Below, in pieces: positions 8,725-16,529 of a stretch of 33,834 bases of DNA (the first letter of the stretch is position 1; the number at the start of each line of letters is the position of its first letter). The stretch spans positions 1 through 33,834 of the forward strand of contig JABGQL010000057.1 in assembly GCA_018648825.1 (NCBI GenBank), in the 5' to 3' direction. The notes beneath the pieces are model-generated. The model searched no databases. It was given only the letters and a program-made list of their open reading frames with translations, and was not told the DNA's origin. The position numbers and the translations under genes are program-made. This DNA is from Gammaproteobacteria bacterium. Its GTDB lineage: Bacteria; Pseudomonadota; Gammaproteobacteria; GCF-002020875.

Positions 8725-9621
8725 GTGAGCAAAATGGTCGAAGTTAATGGTCAACAGATGTCTATAGAGGCGTTGGTAGCCGCCTATGAGGAGTCACTTC
8801 AAGCAGAAGAGCGACTGAAACCGGCAGCAAAAAAGGCACTACGCCGCCGCAGACAAGAGCAGTCTCTAAAGCCCTACCAAGCGGAACTGATCCGTATGCA
8901 GCAATATCTGGAAGAGACCGGACGCCGCATGGTCATCCTCTTCGAGGGACGCGATGCCTCTGGCAAAGGTGGCACTATCCGCCGAGTGACACGCTACATG
9001 AATGAAAAACACTACCGTGTAGTGGCGCTGGGCAAACCCACCGAAAATGAACGCAGCCAGTGGTTTTTCCAACGCTATGTAGCACAGTTTCCACGTGGTG
9101 GTGAGGTGGTACTGTTTGACCGTAGCTGGTACAACCGTGCAGTGGTCGAACCCATCTTTGGTTTCTGCTCCGACGAGGAGTATAAAAACTTCATGCGGGG
9201 TGTCAGCGGGTTTGAGAAAGATCTGGCGCGACAGGGCACCATTCTGGTCAAACTCTATTTCAGCGTCACCAAGGAGGAGCAGGATCGGCGCTTCTCACGT
9301 CGCAAGACTGACCATCTGCGTCAATGGAAGTTGAGTGAGGTTGACCTACAGGCGCAGGAGCGCTGGGATGACTTCACCAACCAGAAGTATGAGATGCTGA
9401 AGAGGACCCACAGCAGCCATGCCCCATGGACCGTGATCCGCTCCAACGACAAGTATCAAGCACGCATCAATGCGATGCGGGTGATTCTCAACAGCGTTCC
9501 TTATCAGCGTGGGGACAGTGAGCTCGACTTTGTACCCGACCCCGAAGTAGTGATCTCTGGATCACGAGAGGTGGAGACGATGGAGGCAGAGCGGCTCAGA
9601 GGCGGTCGTTTTATTAGCTGA
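8725..9621 (+). CDS. ppk2: Polyphosphate kinase 2 (class I type)
   Basis: PPK2 enzymes phosphorylate nucleoside diphosphates (or in reverse make polyphosphate) with inorganic polyphosphate as donor. The 298 residues contain the Walker A motif GRDASGKGG (75-83), the Walker B/lid segment VLFDRSWYNRAVVEP (about 129-143), and the basic lid RRFSRRKTDHLRQWKLS. The single kinase domain and length are typical of one-domain class I PPK2. The annotated start is a GTG with AAAGGA 5 bases upstream. An ATG at 8734 with GAGGTGA upstream is almost as good and would shorten the protein by three residues. The preference of this copy for ADP or GDP cannot be decided from sequence alone. Confidence 0.94.
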   Translation: MSKMVEVNGQQMSIEALVAAYEESLQAEERLKPAAKKALRRRRQEQSLKPYQAELIRMQQYLEETGRRMVILFEGRDASGKGGTIRRVTRYMNEKHYRVVALGKPTENERSQWFFQRYVAQFPRGGEVVLFDRSWYNRAVVEPIFGFCSDEEYKNFMRGVSGFEKDLARQGTILVKLYFSVTKEEQDRRFSRRKTDHLRQWKLSEVDLQAQERWDDFTNQKYEMLKRTHSSHAPWTVIRSNDKYQARINAMRVILNSVPYQRGDSELDFVPDPEVVISGSREVETMEAERLRGGRFIS

Positions 9622-9640
9622 TAGCGTACCATGTAAGTGT

Positions 9641-9691
9641 TCCCCCCCCTTGGGGGGGCACTATTGGGGGGGCACTATTGGGGGGCACTAA
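9641..9691. repeat. G-rich 14-bp tandem repeat with C-run hairpin after ppk2
   Basis: Three tandem copies of a 14-bp unit (TGGGGGGG followed by CACTAT) run from 9651 to 9691; the last copy has six rather than seven G and ends CACTAA. A run of eight C precedes them at 9642-9649 and can pair with the G tracts, so transcripts would form strong hairpins. The array lies between the convergent ppk2 and DUF2939 genes and supplies the last codon positions of the latter. It may serve as a terminator. Confidence 0.8.
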
Positions 9692-10140
9692 CTGTGCAGT
9701 GCACTCAATCGCCAAACCAACCCCTGCCGCTCTAAGATAAGGTGAAGTGGATCTCCGCTCAACGCCCCCAATCGCACCAGAAAAGTATTTGGCCCTTCAA
9801 AGAAGGCGTGGTCGAGCTGGTCAAACATGGAGCTCCCAATCTGCTCCTGACTTGCACCAGTAAGCTTCTGACGAATCCACTCAATCGACACCATCTGGTC
9901 TACAGTCAGCGCACTCATAGTATTCGCCGTCCCCCGGAACATTTTGGAGAAGGCCCCCTCTTGCCCCTGTTGATCAATCTGCAACGACTGTTTGTAGGCT
10001 ACACGCACCTGATTTAGATCAATATAGCGATTCAGCTGTGCCGTATCATTGACCACCAGCGCATGGTTGAGTCGATAGAGGCTATAGTAGGGGATCGAAC
10101 CATAAAGCAGTGTGGCAAGAATCAGTAGACGCAGAATCAT
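9688..10140 (-). CDS. DUF2939 domain protein with N-terminal membrane anchor
   Basis: This 150-residue protein begins with a hydrophobic segment (about 1-20, ILRLLILATLLYGSIPYY), probably a membrane anchor or uncleaved signal. The DUF2939 pattern follows: YSLYRLNHALVVNDTAQLNRYIDLNQVRVAYKQ. The rest is predicted to be soluble and periplasmic. The function of DUF2939 is unknown. The gene ends inside the G-rich tandem repeat and is convergent with ppk2. It is divergent from mobA, with 72 bases to the mobA start used here. Confidence 0.83.
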   Translation of the reverse strand: MILRLLILATLLYGSIPYYSLYRLNHALVVNDTAQLNRYIDLNQVRVAYKQSLQIDQQGQEGAFSKMFRGTANTMSALTVDQMVSIEWIRQKLTGASQEQIGSSMFDQLDHAFFEGPNTFLVRLGALSGDPLHLILERQGLVWRLSALHS

Positions 10141-10212
10141 TGTGAAAATCTCGATTTATTGATATTTATTCACCTTATCATATCCCTCTGGCACACGATA
10201 TACTCCACATCC

Positions 10213-10803
10213 ATGAATAACATCAGCGGCATCATACTGGCAGGCGGCAAGGCTCGCCGAATGGGAGGGGAGGACAAGGGGCTAACCCGTCTCCAGGGAA
10301 AGCCAATGGTGCAGCATGTGATTGAGCGCCTTACACCACAACTCAGCACACTGGTGATCAGCGCCAACCGCAACCAAGAGCGCTATCAACAGTATGGCTA
10401 TCCCGTAGTTGCTGATGGGGATGAACAGTTTCAGGGCCCTTTAGCTGGCATCGCCAGTGGCATCCAAGCAACCGATACCCCGCTGGTACTGGTCTCCCCC
10501 TGTGACACCCCCTTACTCCCCACCAATCTGGTCTCTCGTCTCTACAACTTACTACAGCAGTCTGACAGCCCAATTGCTGTAGCCCATGATGGAGAGCGCC
10601 TGCAACAGCTCTGCTTTCTTGCCAAGCGCTCTATTCTCGACTCCATCACCGAGCAGCTGGAGCAGGAGCAACGCCGAGTACAGCAGTGGATCAACAGCCT
10701 CAATCCGGTGATCTGCACCTTTGACCAGCCCATCGCTTTCTCCAATATCAACACCCCTGAAGAGCAGCAACGGATTGCACAACAGCTGGAGGAGAACCGA
10801 TGA
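10213..10803 (+). CDS. mobA: Molybdenum cofactor guanylyltransferase
   Basis: MobA transfers GMP from GTP to molybdopterin to make the guanine dinucleotide form of the molybdenum cofactor used by DMSO-reductase-family enzymes. The start at 10213 (MNNISGIILAGGKARRMGG) gives 196 residues. A frame opening 54 bases earlier only adds a hydrophobic stretch not seen in the family. The nucleotide-binding signature LAGGKARRMGGEDKGL, the LVISANRN segment and the metal-binding PCDTPLLP are all present. The stop overlaps the mobB start as ATGA, so mobA and mobB are translationally coupled. Confidence 0.95.
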   Translation: MNNISGIILAGGKARRMGGEDKGLTRLQGKPMVQHVIERLTPQLSTLVISANRNQERYQQYGYPVVADGDEQFQGPLAGIASGIQATDTPLVLVSPCDTPLLPTNLVSRLYNLLQQSDSPIAVAHDGERLQQLCFLAKRSILDSITEQLEQEQRRVQQWINSLNPVICTFDQPIAFSNINTPEEQQRIAQQLEENR

Positions 10804-11327
10804 TCGATAGCTCCACCCCACTGCTCGGCTTTGCTGCCTGGAGTGGCACCGGAAAAACCACACTATTGAAACAGCTTATTCCACTACTGAAAGCCGATGG
10901 AGTGCGACTTGCAGCAGTCAAACACACTCACCACGAGGTGGAGTTTGATCAACCCGGAAAGGATAGCTATGAGCTGCGCCACGCAGGGGCCGATCAGGTG
11001 CTGGTGGCCTCCGCACATCGCTCCATGCTGATCAGCGAGAACCAGACCTTGGCTGCCGAACCCAACCTGCAGCAGCTGCTTCCACAACTCAATCATGAAC
11101 AGATTGATCTCATTCTGGTCGAGGGGTTCAAGCATGAACCGATTCCTCGTATTGAGCTACACCGCTCAGCTCTTGGCAAACCACTCCTCTACCCAGAAGA
11201 TACACAAATTATCGCAATAGCCCTCTCCAGTGAGGAGACCATTGCCCCCACTATTCCTCGGCTTGATCTCAATAACCCCCAGCAGATCGCCAACCACATT
11301 AAACAGCAACTACTACTCAGGACATAA
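10800..11327 (+). CDS. mobB: Molybdopterin-guanine dinucleotide biosynthesis adaptor protein MobB
   Basis: MobB is a GTP-binding P-loop protein that assists MobA. The 175-residue protein has the Walker A motif SGTGKTT in GFAAWSGTGKTTLLKQ, the diagnostic KHTHHEVEFDQPGKDSYELRHAGA block (about 40-63), and LILVEGFKHEPIPRIEL in the second half. It overlaps mobA by 4 bases at its start. moeA begins 1 base after its stop, with AGGA located inside the mobB end serving as ribosome site. Confidence 0.95.
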   Translation: MIDSSTPLLGFAAWSGTGKTTLLKQLIPLLKADGVRLAAVKHTHHEVEFDQPGKDSYELRHAGADQVLVASAHRSMLISENQTLAAEPNLQQLLPQLNHEQIDLILVEGFKHEPIPRIELHRSALGKPLLYPEDTQIIAIALSSEETIAPTIPRLDLNNPQQIANHIKQQLLLRT

Positions 11328-11328
11328 C

Positions 11329-12549
11329 ATGCAAGCACTACTCCCATTCAACGAAGCACAGGAGCAGATCTTCCAGCAGATCACCCCCACCAATAAGACT
11401 GAATCGGTCAGCGTTAAGGAGGCCTTGGGCCGTACTCTGGGAGAGGAGATCATCTCTCCTATCCATGTCCCCGCTTACAACAACTCCGCAATGGATGGTT
11501 ATGCAATACAGGGAAGTGACTTGCCAGAGAATGGCAACATCACCCTAGAGGTGGTCGGCTCCTCTTTTGCAGGAACCCCCTTTGAGGGCAGCATGCAGGC
11601 AGGGCAGTCCATACGCATTATGACAGGGGCCAAGATCCCCGACGGAGCTGACACCGTAATCATGCAGGAGAAGGCGACCCGCGAAGGGGAGCAGGTGAGC
11701 TTCTCCAGCGAAGACAACCACAAGGCTGGTGAGAATGTACGCATGGCAGGAGAAGATATGCGTGAGGGCGAAGCGGTACTACAGCCCGGAAAACAGCTGG
11801 GGTCCGCCGAACTGGGGATGATCGCTTCTCTGGGATATGGTTCGGTTAAGGTTAAAAAACGTATCAAGGTGGCCTTCTTCTCTACCGGAGACGAGCTCTG
11901 TTCTGCGGGTGAAGCCCTCGGAGATGGACAGATCTATGACAGCAATCGCTACACGGTCTTCAGCATGTTGAGTGAGCTGGGGGTGGAACTGATTGACCTC
12001 GGCATCATTCGCGACAAGCGCGAGTTGATTGAGCAGGCCTTCAAAGATGCCGCAGCACAGGCCGATGTGGTGATCACCTCTGGCGGTGTCTCTGTCGGTG
12101 AGGCCGATTTCGTCAAAGAGACTCTGGATAATCTGGGAGAGGTCAACTTCTGGCGCATTGCAATGAAACCGGGCAAGCCCCTCGCCTTTGGCAAGGTTGA
12201 TGATGCCTGGTTCTTTGGGCTGCCCGGTAACCCGGTCTCCGCGATGGTCACCTTCCTGCAGTTTGTTCGCCCCGCCATCAACCACCTCTCTGGTAAGGCG
12301 CGTGTCACCCCATTCCGTATCCCGATGCGCTGTATCAACAAGCTAAAGAAGCGCCCTGGTCGTCTGGAGTTCCAGCGTGGGATTATGGAGCAGGATGAGA
12401 AGGGGGAGACCGTAGTACGCGGTGCTGGGCACCAAGGCTCCCATATTCTGCGTTCGATGAGCATCGCCGACTGCTTTATTGTCCTCCCTGCCGAAAACAG
12501 TGGGGTAGAAGCAGGCGACTGGGTAGAGGTCGAACCCTTCCAATCGTGA
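11329..12549 (+). CDS. moeA: Molybdopterin molybdenumtransferase MoeA
   Basis: MoeA inserts molybdate into adenylylated molybdopterin. I choose the ATG at 11329 (MQALLPFNEAQEQIF), 406 residues, because AGGA lies six bases upstream and the protein matches family length. The longer frame from 11230 overlaps mobB and reads unlike MoeA. Motifs include PAYNNSAMDGYA, MTGAKIPDGADTVIMQE, FFSTGDEL, VVITSGGVSVGEADF, RIAMKPGKPLAFG and GLPGNPVSAMVTF, so all four MoeA domains are covered. It completes the mobA-mobB-moeA unit; which molybdoenzyme it serves is not shown in this window. Confidence 0.96.
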   Translation: MQALLPFNEAQEQIFQQITPTNKTESVSVKEALGRTLGEEIISPIHVPAYNNSAMDGYAIQGSDLPENGNITLEVVGSSFAGTPFEGSMQAGQSIRIMTGAKIPDGADTVIMQEKATREGEQVSFSSEDNHKAGENVRMAGEDMREGEAVLQPGKQLGSAELGMIASLGYGSVKVKKRIKVAFFSTGDELCSAGEALGDGQIYDSNRYTVFSMLSELGVELIDLGIIRDKRELIEQAFKDAAAQADVVITSGGVSVGEADFVKETLDNLGEVNFWRIAMKPGKPLAFGKVDDAWFFGLPGNPVSAMVTFLQFVRPAINHLSGKARVTPFRIPMRCINKLKKRPGRLEFQRGIMEQDEKGETVVRGAGHQGSHILRSMSIADCFIVLPAENSGVEAGDWVEVEPFQS

Positions 12550-12561
12550 TACGATTCCACT

Positions 12562-13158
12562 ATGGAAAATGAGCATACAACCCCACGCCACAAACAGGGC
12601 GACAAAACCACCGAAGAGATGAATCAAGAAGAGTTGCTGCTCTACAGCATCAACTACTTCCATGAGTCACTGGAAAAACGGGCGGAGATGATCGCCATCA
12701 ACTCCCGCTGGACCAATCGAGTGATTCGCAGCGGCATGTCTGGGCTGATGCTAATCGCACTCTCTATCCTCTTTCTGGTGGTGATTGTTGCCAAACAGAT
12801 GAACCAAGTGGCCGACGTTATGGTCCGACTCGATCAGCAGATGGAGACCCTCGTGACAGATATCGGCCAGATGGAGCACTACGTCGATGCCATTGGCGGC
12901 AGTGTCTCTACCCTGCCACTGATTGTGGAGGAGATCTCAGAGATGGAGAAGACTGTGAACAAACTGGGGGGACACATGACCGAAATCTCTGGACGCATGG
13001 ACCATACCGAGGTGGTAGTGGGTGAGGTGATCAGTGATATCGAAGAGATGGATCAGCATCTCAACTCTGTAAACCACATTGTCCAAGGGATGAACCACAG
13101 CCTCAAACGGGTCGGGCGTCCCTTCCGTCTCTTTAACGATATGGTACCGATGCCATGA
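12562..13158 (+). CDS. Single-pass membrane protein with Met-rich coiled coil (unknown function)
   Basis: I cannot assign a known function. The 198-residue protein has a polar N-terminal cytosolic part (1-60), one transmembrane helix (about 63-83, SGLMLIALSILFLVVIV), and a long helical periplasmic part with heptad-like spacing and many methionines (16 in all). It ends in a short basic/aromatic tail, RVGRPFRLFNDMVPMP. It starts 12 bases after moeA, and its stop overlaps the next gene by ATGA. The layout is shared with the next gene and with the partial gene at the right edge of the window. Automatic pipelines may mislabel such proteins as chemotaxis-like because of the coiled coil, but no methyl-accepting signalling hairpin is visible. 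Confidence 0.8.
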   Translation: MENEHTTPRHKQGDKTTEEMNQEELLLYSINYFHESLEKRAEMIAINSRWTNRVIRSGMSGLMLIALSILFLVVIVAKQMNQVADVMVRLDQQMETLVTDIGQMEHYVDAIGGSVSTLPLIVEEISEMEKTVNKLGGHMTEISGRMDHTEVVVGEVISDIEEMDQHLNSVNHIVQGMNHSLKRVGRPFRLFNDMVPMP

Positions 13159-13703
13159 TGGATTCAAAAACCAGCCTAGAGGTCACCCGCTCCTTCTATG
13201 CACAGATGTGTCAATTTCGTGAGGAGACTGAGAAGCAGCATCTTGATACTGAGCGATCCTCCAAGAAAACCTCCATTCTGGTACAGGGCATTGGTACCCT
13301 GCTACTGGTATTTGTGATTGTCATTGGGGTCTATATGACCCAGCTGACCAACCAGTTCATCCACATTGTGGAGAGCATCGAAAAGATGAACAGTCGTGCA
13401 GTGACTATCTCCGAGCTGATGTCACACATGACGGAAGATGTCACACAGATGAATCAGGATGTCTCTCACATGCACGCCGTACTCAAAAACATGAAGCAGA
13501 TCAACAGCCATATCAGCATCATGGAACAAGAGGTCAACGGTATCACCACAAGCATCAGCCATCTTGATAAGCTTGGAGAGAAGGGGATGAAGGCCGTCAG
13601 TGGGATGAATCAGAAAATGTCCGAAATCAACCGCACCACCAGTCAGATGGAGCTGCGCATGTATCAAATTTCAAAACCAATGAAGGCGATGCCTAGCCAT
13701 TAA
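13155..13703 (+). CDS. Second single-pass membrane protein with Met-rich coiled coil (unknown function)
   Basis: This 182-residue protein has the same architecture as the preceding gene product: a charged cytosolic N-terminus with short coiled-coil potential (about 1-45), one transmembrane helix (about 50-70, GIGTLLLVFVIVIGVYM), and a helical periplasmic domain rich in Met, Asn, Gln and Ser (18 methionines in total). The tail is ISKPMKAMPSH. It is translationally coupled to its neighbour (ATGATG with the TGA inside), which suggests that the two products form a hetero-oligomer or act in the same place. No enzymatic motif is visible. Function is unknown. Confidence 0.8.
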   Translation: MMDSKTSLEVTRSFYAQMCQFREETEKQHLDTERSSKKTSILVQGIGTLLLVFVIVIGVYMTQLTNQFIHIVESIEKMNSRAVTISELMSHMTEDVTQMNQDVSHMHAVLKNMKQINSHISIMEQEVNGITTSISHLDKLGEKGMKAVSGMNQKMSEINRTTSQMELRMYQISKPMKAMPSH

Positions 13704-13778
13704 GGTTCCGAAGAGCATGGAGAATAGATGAGGGATCTCACACTTGGGGTGCTGAAACAGCGGTAAAAAGAACCAACA

Positions 13779-14549
13779 ATGGCTACAGCAGACCGCAACT
13801 TTGATGGCCTTGGCGCCCATTTTCAGAATAAAATCTACCGCTCTCCCAAAGGCAAAATCCGCTTACGGGTTTTACAGGCAGACTTCCAAGAGCAGCTTCC
13901 TGAACTGAACCAGCACCCTGCTACCATCCTGGATGCTGGCTCTGGTCAGGGACAATTTTCTCTACAACTGGCTACACAAGGGCATACTCTATTTTTGAGC
14001 GATCTCTCTCAAGAGATGGTTGTGCAGGCCCAATCTAATTTTGCAGAGGCAGGACAAAATGCGACCTTTCTACACAGCCCCATCCAGTCACTCCCCACAC
14101 AACTGAGTCAGAGTTTTGATCTCATCCTCAACCATGCGGTGCTGGAGTGGTGTGAAGAGCCGCGCACCATTATCAAAACACTGACCTCAATGCTTGCACC
14201 CGGCGGGGCTCTCTCACTGATGTTCTACAACATCCATGGTATCCGTCTGCGCAATTTGGTTCGCGGCAACCTGAAAAAGGTAAAGAGCAACCAGTTCAAA
14301 GGCGACCCTGGCAGCCTCACTCCAATCAATCCACAAGATCCTGCTGAGGTGATAGAGTGGATTGAGCAACTGGGAATGGAGATTATTTCCCATAGCGGCG
14401 TACGCACCTTCTATGACCTGCTCGATGCCACCCCACGTAACAAAATCCCGCTAGAGGATATTATGGAGCAAGAGCTGGCGCTACGTTATCAGCCCCCCTA
14501 TCGGGATATGGGACGCTACATCCACCTGCTCTGCCGCAAGCCCCATTGA
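13779..14549 (+). CDS. cmoM: tRNA 5-carboxymethoxyuridine methyltransferase
   Basis: CmoM methylates the carboxyl group of 5-carboxymethoxyuridine at the tRNA wobble position to give mcmo5U. The 256-residue protein begins MATADRNFDGLG, matching the DRNFD start of E. coli CmoM. It has the SAM motif ILDAGSGQGQ, the acidic LSDLSQEMV, NHAVLEWCEEPR, and the characteristic LAPGGALSLMFYNIHG segment. The C-terminal GRYIHLLCRKP also matches the E. coli protein. Its stop overlaps the following glycosylase gene (TGATG), so these two are probably co-translated. Confidence 0.92.
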   Translation: MATADRNFDGLGAHFQNKIYRSPKGKIRLRVLQADFQEQLPELNQHPATILDAGSGQGQFSLQLATQGHTLFLSDLSQEMVVQAQSNFAEAGQNATFLHSPIQSLPTQLSQSFDLILNHAVLEWCEEPRTIIKTLTSMLAPGGALSLMFYNIHGIRLRNLVRGNLKKVKSNQFKGDPGSLTPINPQDPAEVIEWIEQLGMEIISHSGVRTFYDLLDATPRNKIPLEDIMEQELALRYQPPYRDMGRYIHLLCRKPH

Positions 14550-15082
14550 TGAGCTACGATCAAGTAGAGGGCTTTCCCGCAATTGAACGGGCCGATGCTC
14601 GTATTCTGATTCTCGGTTCAGCCCCCAGCGTAGAGTCGCTACGCCAGCAGCAATATTACGCTCACCCCCGTAACGCCTTCTGGCCTATTCTCACTACAAT
14701 CCTCACTGGAGAACTGACCAAGCTCTCTTATCCAGAATCTGTAGCACTATTACAACAACAGCAGATTGCCCTATGGGATGTGATGTGTAGCTGTGAGCGC
14801 CCCGGTAGCCTCGACAGCGCCATTACCCCCGCATCTATTCAAACCAACAATTTTGAGCGCTTTTTCGACCAACACCCTGAGATCCAAGCACTCCTTTTTA
14901 ACGGTACCAAGGCCGAAGAGACCTATCGCAAACGGGTACTCCCCCACCTTCCCGCACACTACACCCAGTTACAGAGGCACCGCCTCCCCTCCTCTAGCCC
15001 TGCAATGGCGATGCTCAACCAAGAACAGAAACTGGAGCAGTGGAAAGCAGTCATCACTCAATCGGGGTCTTATCATCCATAG
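14549..15082 (+). CDS. DNA-deoxyinosine/uracil glycosylase family protein
   Basis: This 177-residue protein matches the hypoxanthine-DNA glycosylase branch of the uracil-DNA glycosylase superfamily, which excises deaminated purines (deoxyinosine) and starts base excision repair. The key segment is ILGSAPSVESLRQQQYYAHP followed by RNAFWPIL, where the Asn of RNAFW is the expected catalytic-loop residue. ALWDVMCSCERPGSLD and LFNGTKAEETYRKRV follow, and LPSSSPAMA is the C-terminal substrate loop. I use the ATG at 14549, which overlaps the cmoM stop; a TTG one codon earlier is possible. The last 29 bases overlap the convergent DUF5610 gene. Confidence 0.86.
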   Translation: MSYDQVEGFPAIERADARILILGSAPSVESLRQQQYYAHPRNAFWPILTTILTGELTKLSYPESVALLQQQQIALWDVMCSCERPGSLDSAITPASIQTNNFERFFDQHPEIQALLFNGTKAEETYRKRVLPHLPAHYTQLQRHRLPSSSPAMAMLNQEQKLEQWKAVITQSGSYHP

Positions 15083-15650
15083 CTTGGGTGGTATGGCTCT
15101 CCACAAAGGCTTTCAGACCCGCCTGAACCAGCTCATAGGTTGTATCAATATTGCTGGCTATATCACCCTCTAACACCTTAAGTCCATCCAATATCTCTCT
15201 GGCTTCAGCAAAGCCTTGATCGATGCCGCCCCCCATCACTTCTGCAAACTTGATCGCAGCCTCCTCCTCAGAGAGTTCAGGGTGCACCTTCTGATACTCC
15301 CCAAAAAAAGCCATACTCATTGAGACAATTCTGTCGGCTGTTGCTTCAGGAGTTACATCAAGCCCTGACCCATATGCATTTTGTATCGCATTTTCACCAA
15401 GCGTGGGTTCCAGCGCCTCATTGATCCCTTCTATAGCCGCCTTATATAGCAATGCAAGTGGTTCATTGCCAGAGTTAATGCTAGCCTCTAAGTTTGCTTG
15501 AATGATTCCCGCATTCATTCTCTGTTTTGCCGTTGCTTTAGATAAGGAGCTCTCTTCTGTCTGCTCCGTATGGGTAACAACATGAGAGACAGCAGCCCCT
15601 GTAACGCCTCTGTTCTGCTGCATGGTCGATGTATTTGAGATAGGTTGCAT
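15054..15650 (-). CDS. DUF5610 domain protein
   Basis: This 198-residue protein has no signal peptide or transmembrane helix. Its central part reads INSGNEPLALLYKAAIEGIN, then LEPTLGENAIQNAYGSGLDVTPEATADRIVSMS, a pattern I associate with DUF5610, a domain of unknown function found alone or fused to repeats in gammaproteobacteria. The N-terminus (1-45) is polar and low-complexity (many Thr, Gln, Ser). A GAGAAG ribosome site is present upstream. It overlaps the convergent glycosylase gene by 29 bases. Function unknown. Confidence 0.78.
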   Translation of the reverse strand: MQPISNTSTMQQNRGVTGAAVSHVVTHTEQTEESSLSKATAKQRMNAGIIQANLEASINSGNEPLALLYKAAIEGINEALEPTLGENAIQNAYGSGLDVTPEATADRIVSMSMAFFGEYQKVHPELSEEEAAIKFAEVMGGGIDQGFAEAREILDGLKVLEGDIASNIDTTYELVQAGLKAFVESHTTQAMDDKTPIE

Positions 15651-15835
15651 GTCAGTTCTTCTCGGTTTTAATCTGCTTGGCCTCTACCTTTAAGGTTACA
15701 ACATAGCCACTGAAATTCAATATTATTGCCCGTTGTTAACACTGGAATCCGCTGGATACTGAAGCAATAGCACATCTATTTACCGACATATGGCTTCTTT
15801 TCTACCGCCAAGAATAGTGACAAAGCTAGTCAGTT

Positions 15836-16129
15836 TTAGTATCCAGCTTCCTTTTGATGCCGAAACGCCAGAATATAGAGGGTGTCAGAATCTCCATCAA
15901 ACCGATACAGCGCAACATAGCCTGAATCACCAAATGGAATAATCAATTCTCTCAATTCTGGGTGATCATCCAGCGGCCTGCCCGATTCTGGTGATGACTC
16001 AAGCAGGGAGAGGTGGTATTTGATCACCTCAGCAGCTCTCTTTGCAGCGATAGCACTCTTTTCCAATAAGAAGCGGCGACAGTGGTCTAACCCCTGTACC
16101 GCCCCTTCGGTAACGATTAGTCGTGACAT
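15836..16129 (-). CDS. ParE/RelE superfamily toxin
   Basis: This 97-residue protein matches the RelE/ParE toxin fold: an N-terminal helical pair (MSRLIVTEGAVQGLDHCRRFLLEKS, then AAKRAAEVIKYHLSLL), a glycine/proline turn with the SGRPL motif, and C-terminal strands ending YRFDGDSDTLYILAFRHQKEAGY. The IPFGDSGYVALYRF plus LAFRHQ pattern is typical. ParE members inhibit gyrase and RelE members cleave mRNA at the ribosome; sequence alone does not separate these here. The start lies inside the end of the antitoxin gene (13-base overlap), the usual coupling. Confidence 0.9.
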   Translation of the reverse strand: MSRLIVTEGAVQGLDHCRRFLLEKSAIAAKRAAEVIKYHLSLLESSPESGRPLDDHPELRELIIPFGDSGYVALYRFDGDSDTLYILAFRHQKEAGY

Positions 16130-16389
16130 TCAGGGGACTTTTTCGCATCTTCTGTTCCCCATCGGCTCAACCACTCCTGCACCTCTGCACCGGTGATATG
16201 CTGACCCTCTTGTTGATACGCATCCCAAGAGCTGAGCGCCTCTTGCGTAAAATGATCACGCGCCTCTTCACGCTCAACATACTCACTAATCGCTTTGCGC
16301 ATAATCCAGTGCGCGGTCCGCTCTCTGGAGGCCGCCAAGTGCTGAACTCTAGACTTCATCTGATCATCAAGTTTGACAGATACTGCCAT
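16117..16389 (-). CDS. Ribbon-helix-helix antitoxin (CopG/ParD-like)
   Basis: This 90-residue protein starts with a ribbon-helix-helix DNA-binding domain (MAVSVKLDDQMKSRVQHLAASRERTAHWIMRKAISEYVERE, residues 1-43): the beta strand AVSVKL followed by two helices with the SRERT turn. The acidic C-terminal half should wrap the toxin. It is the first gene of the pair and overlaps the toxin gene. A 23-bp perfect palindrome stands 16 bases upstream and is the expected autoregulatory operator. Confidence 0.9.
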   Translation of the reverse strand: MAVSVKLDDQMKSRVQHLAASRERTAHWIMRKAISEYVEREEARDHFTQEALSSWDAYQQEGQHITGAEVQEWLSRWGTEDAKKSPECHD

Positions 16390-16404
16390 GTTTTTATCCT
16401 GCTC

Positions 16405-16433
16405 AGTTAAAGGTATTACCTTTAACTACTATA
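16405..16433 (-). promoter_or_regulatory. Toxin-antitoxin operator palindrome and -10 box
   Basis: AGTTAAAGGTA (16405-16415) and TACCTTTAACT (16417-16427) form a perfect 11-bp inverted repeat around a single central base. It stands 16 bases before the antitoxin start. On the minus strand TATAGT (16433-16428) abuts the palindrome as a -10 candidate; the -35 is weak (TTGGTT region). RHH antitoxin bound to the palindrome would repress the operon. Confidence 0.8.
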
Positions 16434-16529
16434 GCGCAACAACCAAGAGAAACCAAACACCCACAAAAAATAGTAATTCTCGTAAAACCCTGCCAGCCCC
16501 TATCCTGTTTTGCAGAATCAAAGAGTTGG

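Noticed and set aside
9651-9691. CRISPR-like array
   Set aside because: The units are 14 bp and directly abutting without spacers; this is a simple tandem repeat.
11779-12611. Minus-strand open frames opposite moeA
   Set aside because: They are antisense shadows of a complete moeA and have no recognisable protein features.
12562-13703. Chemotaxis receptors
   Set aside because: They have a single TM and a coiled coil but no HAMP and no conserved MCP signalling hairpin, and they are too short.
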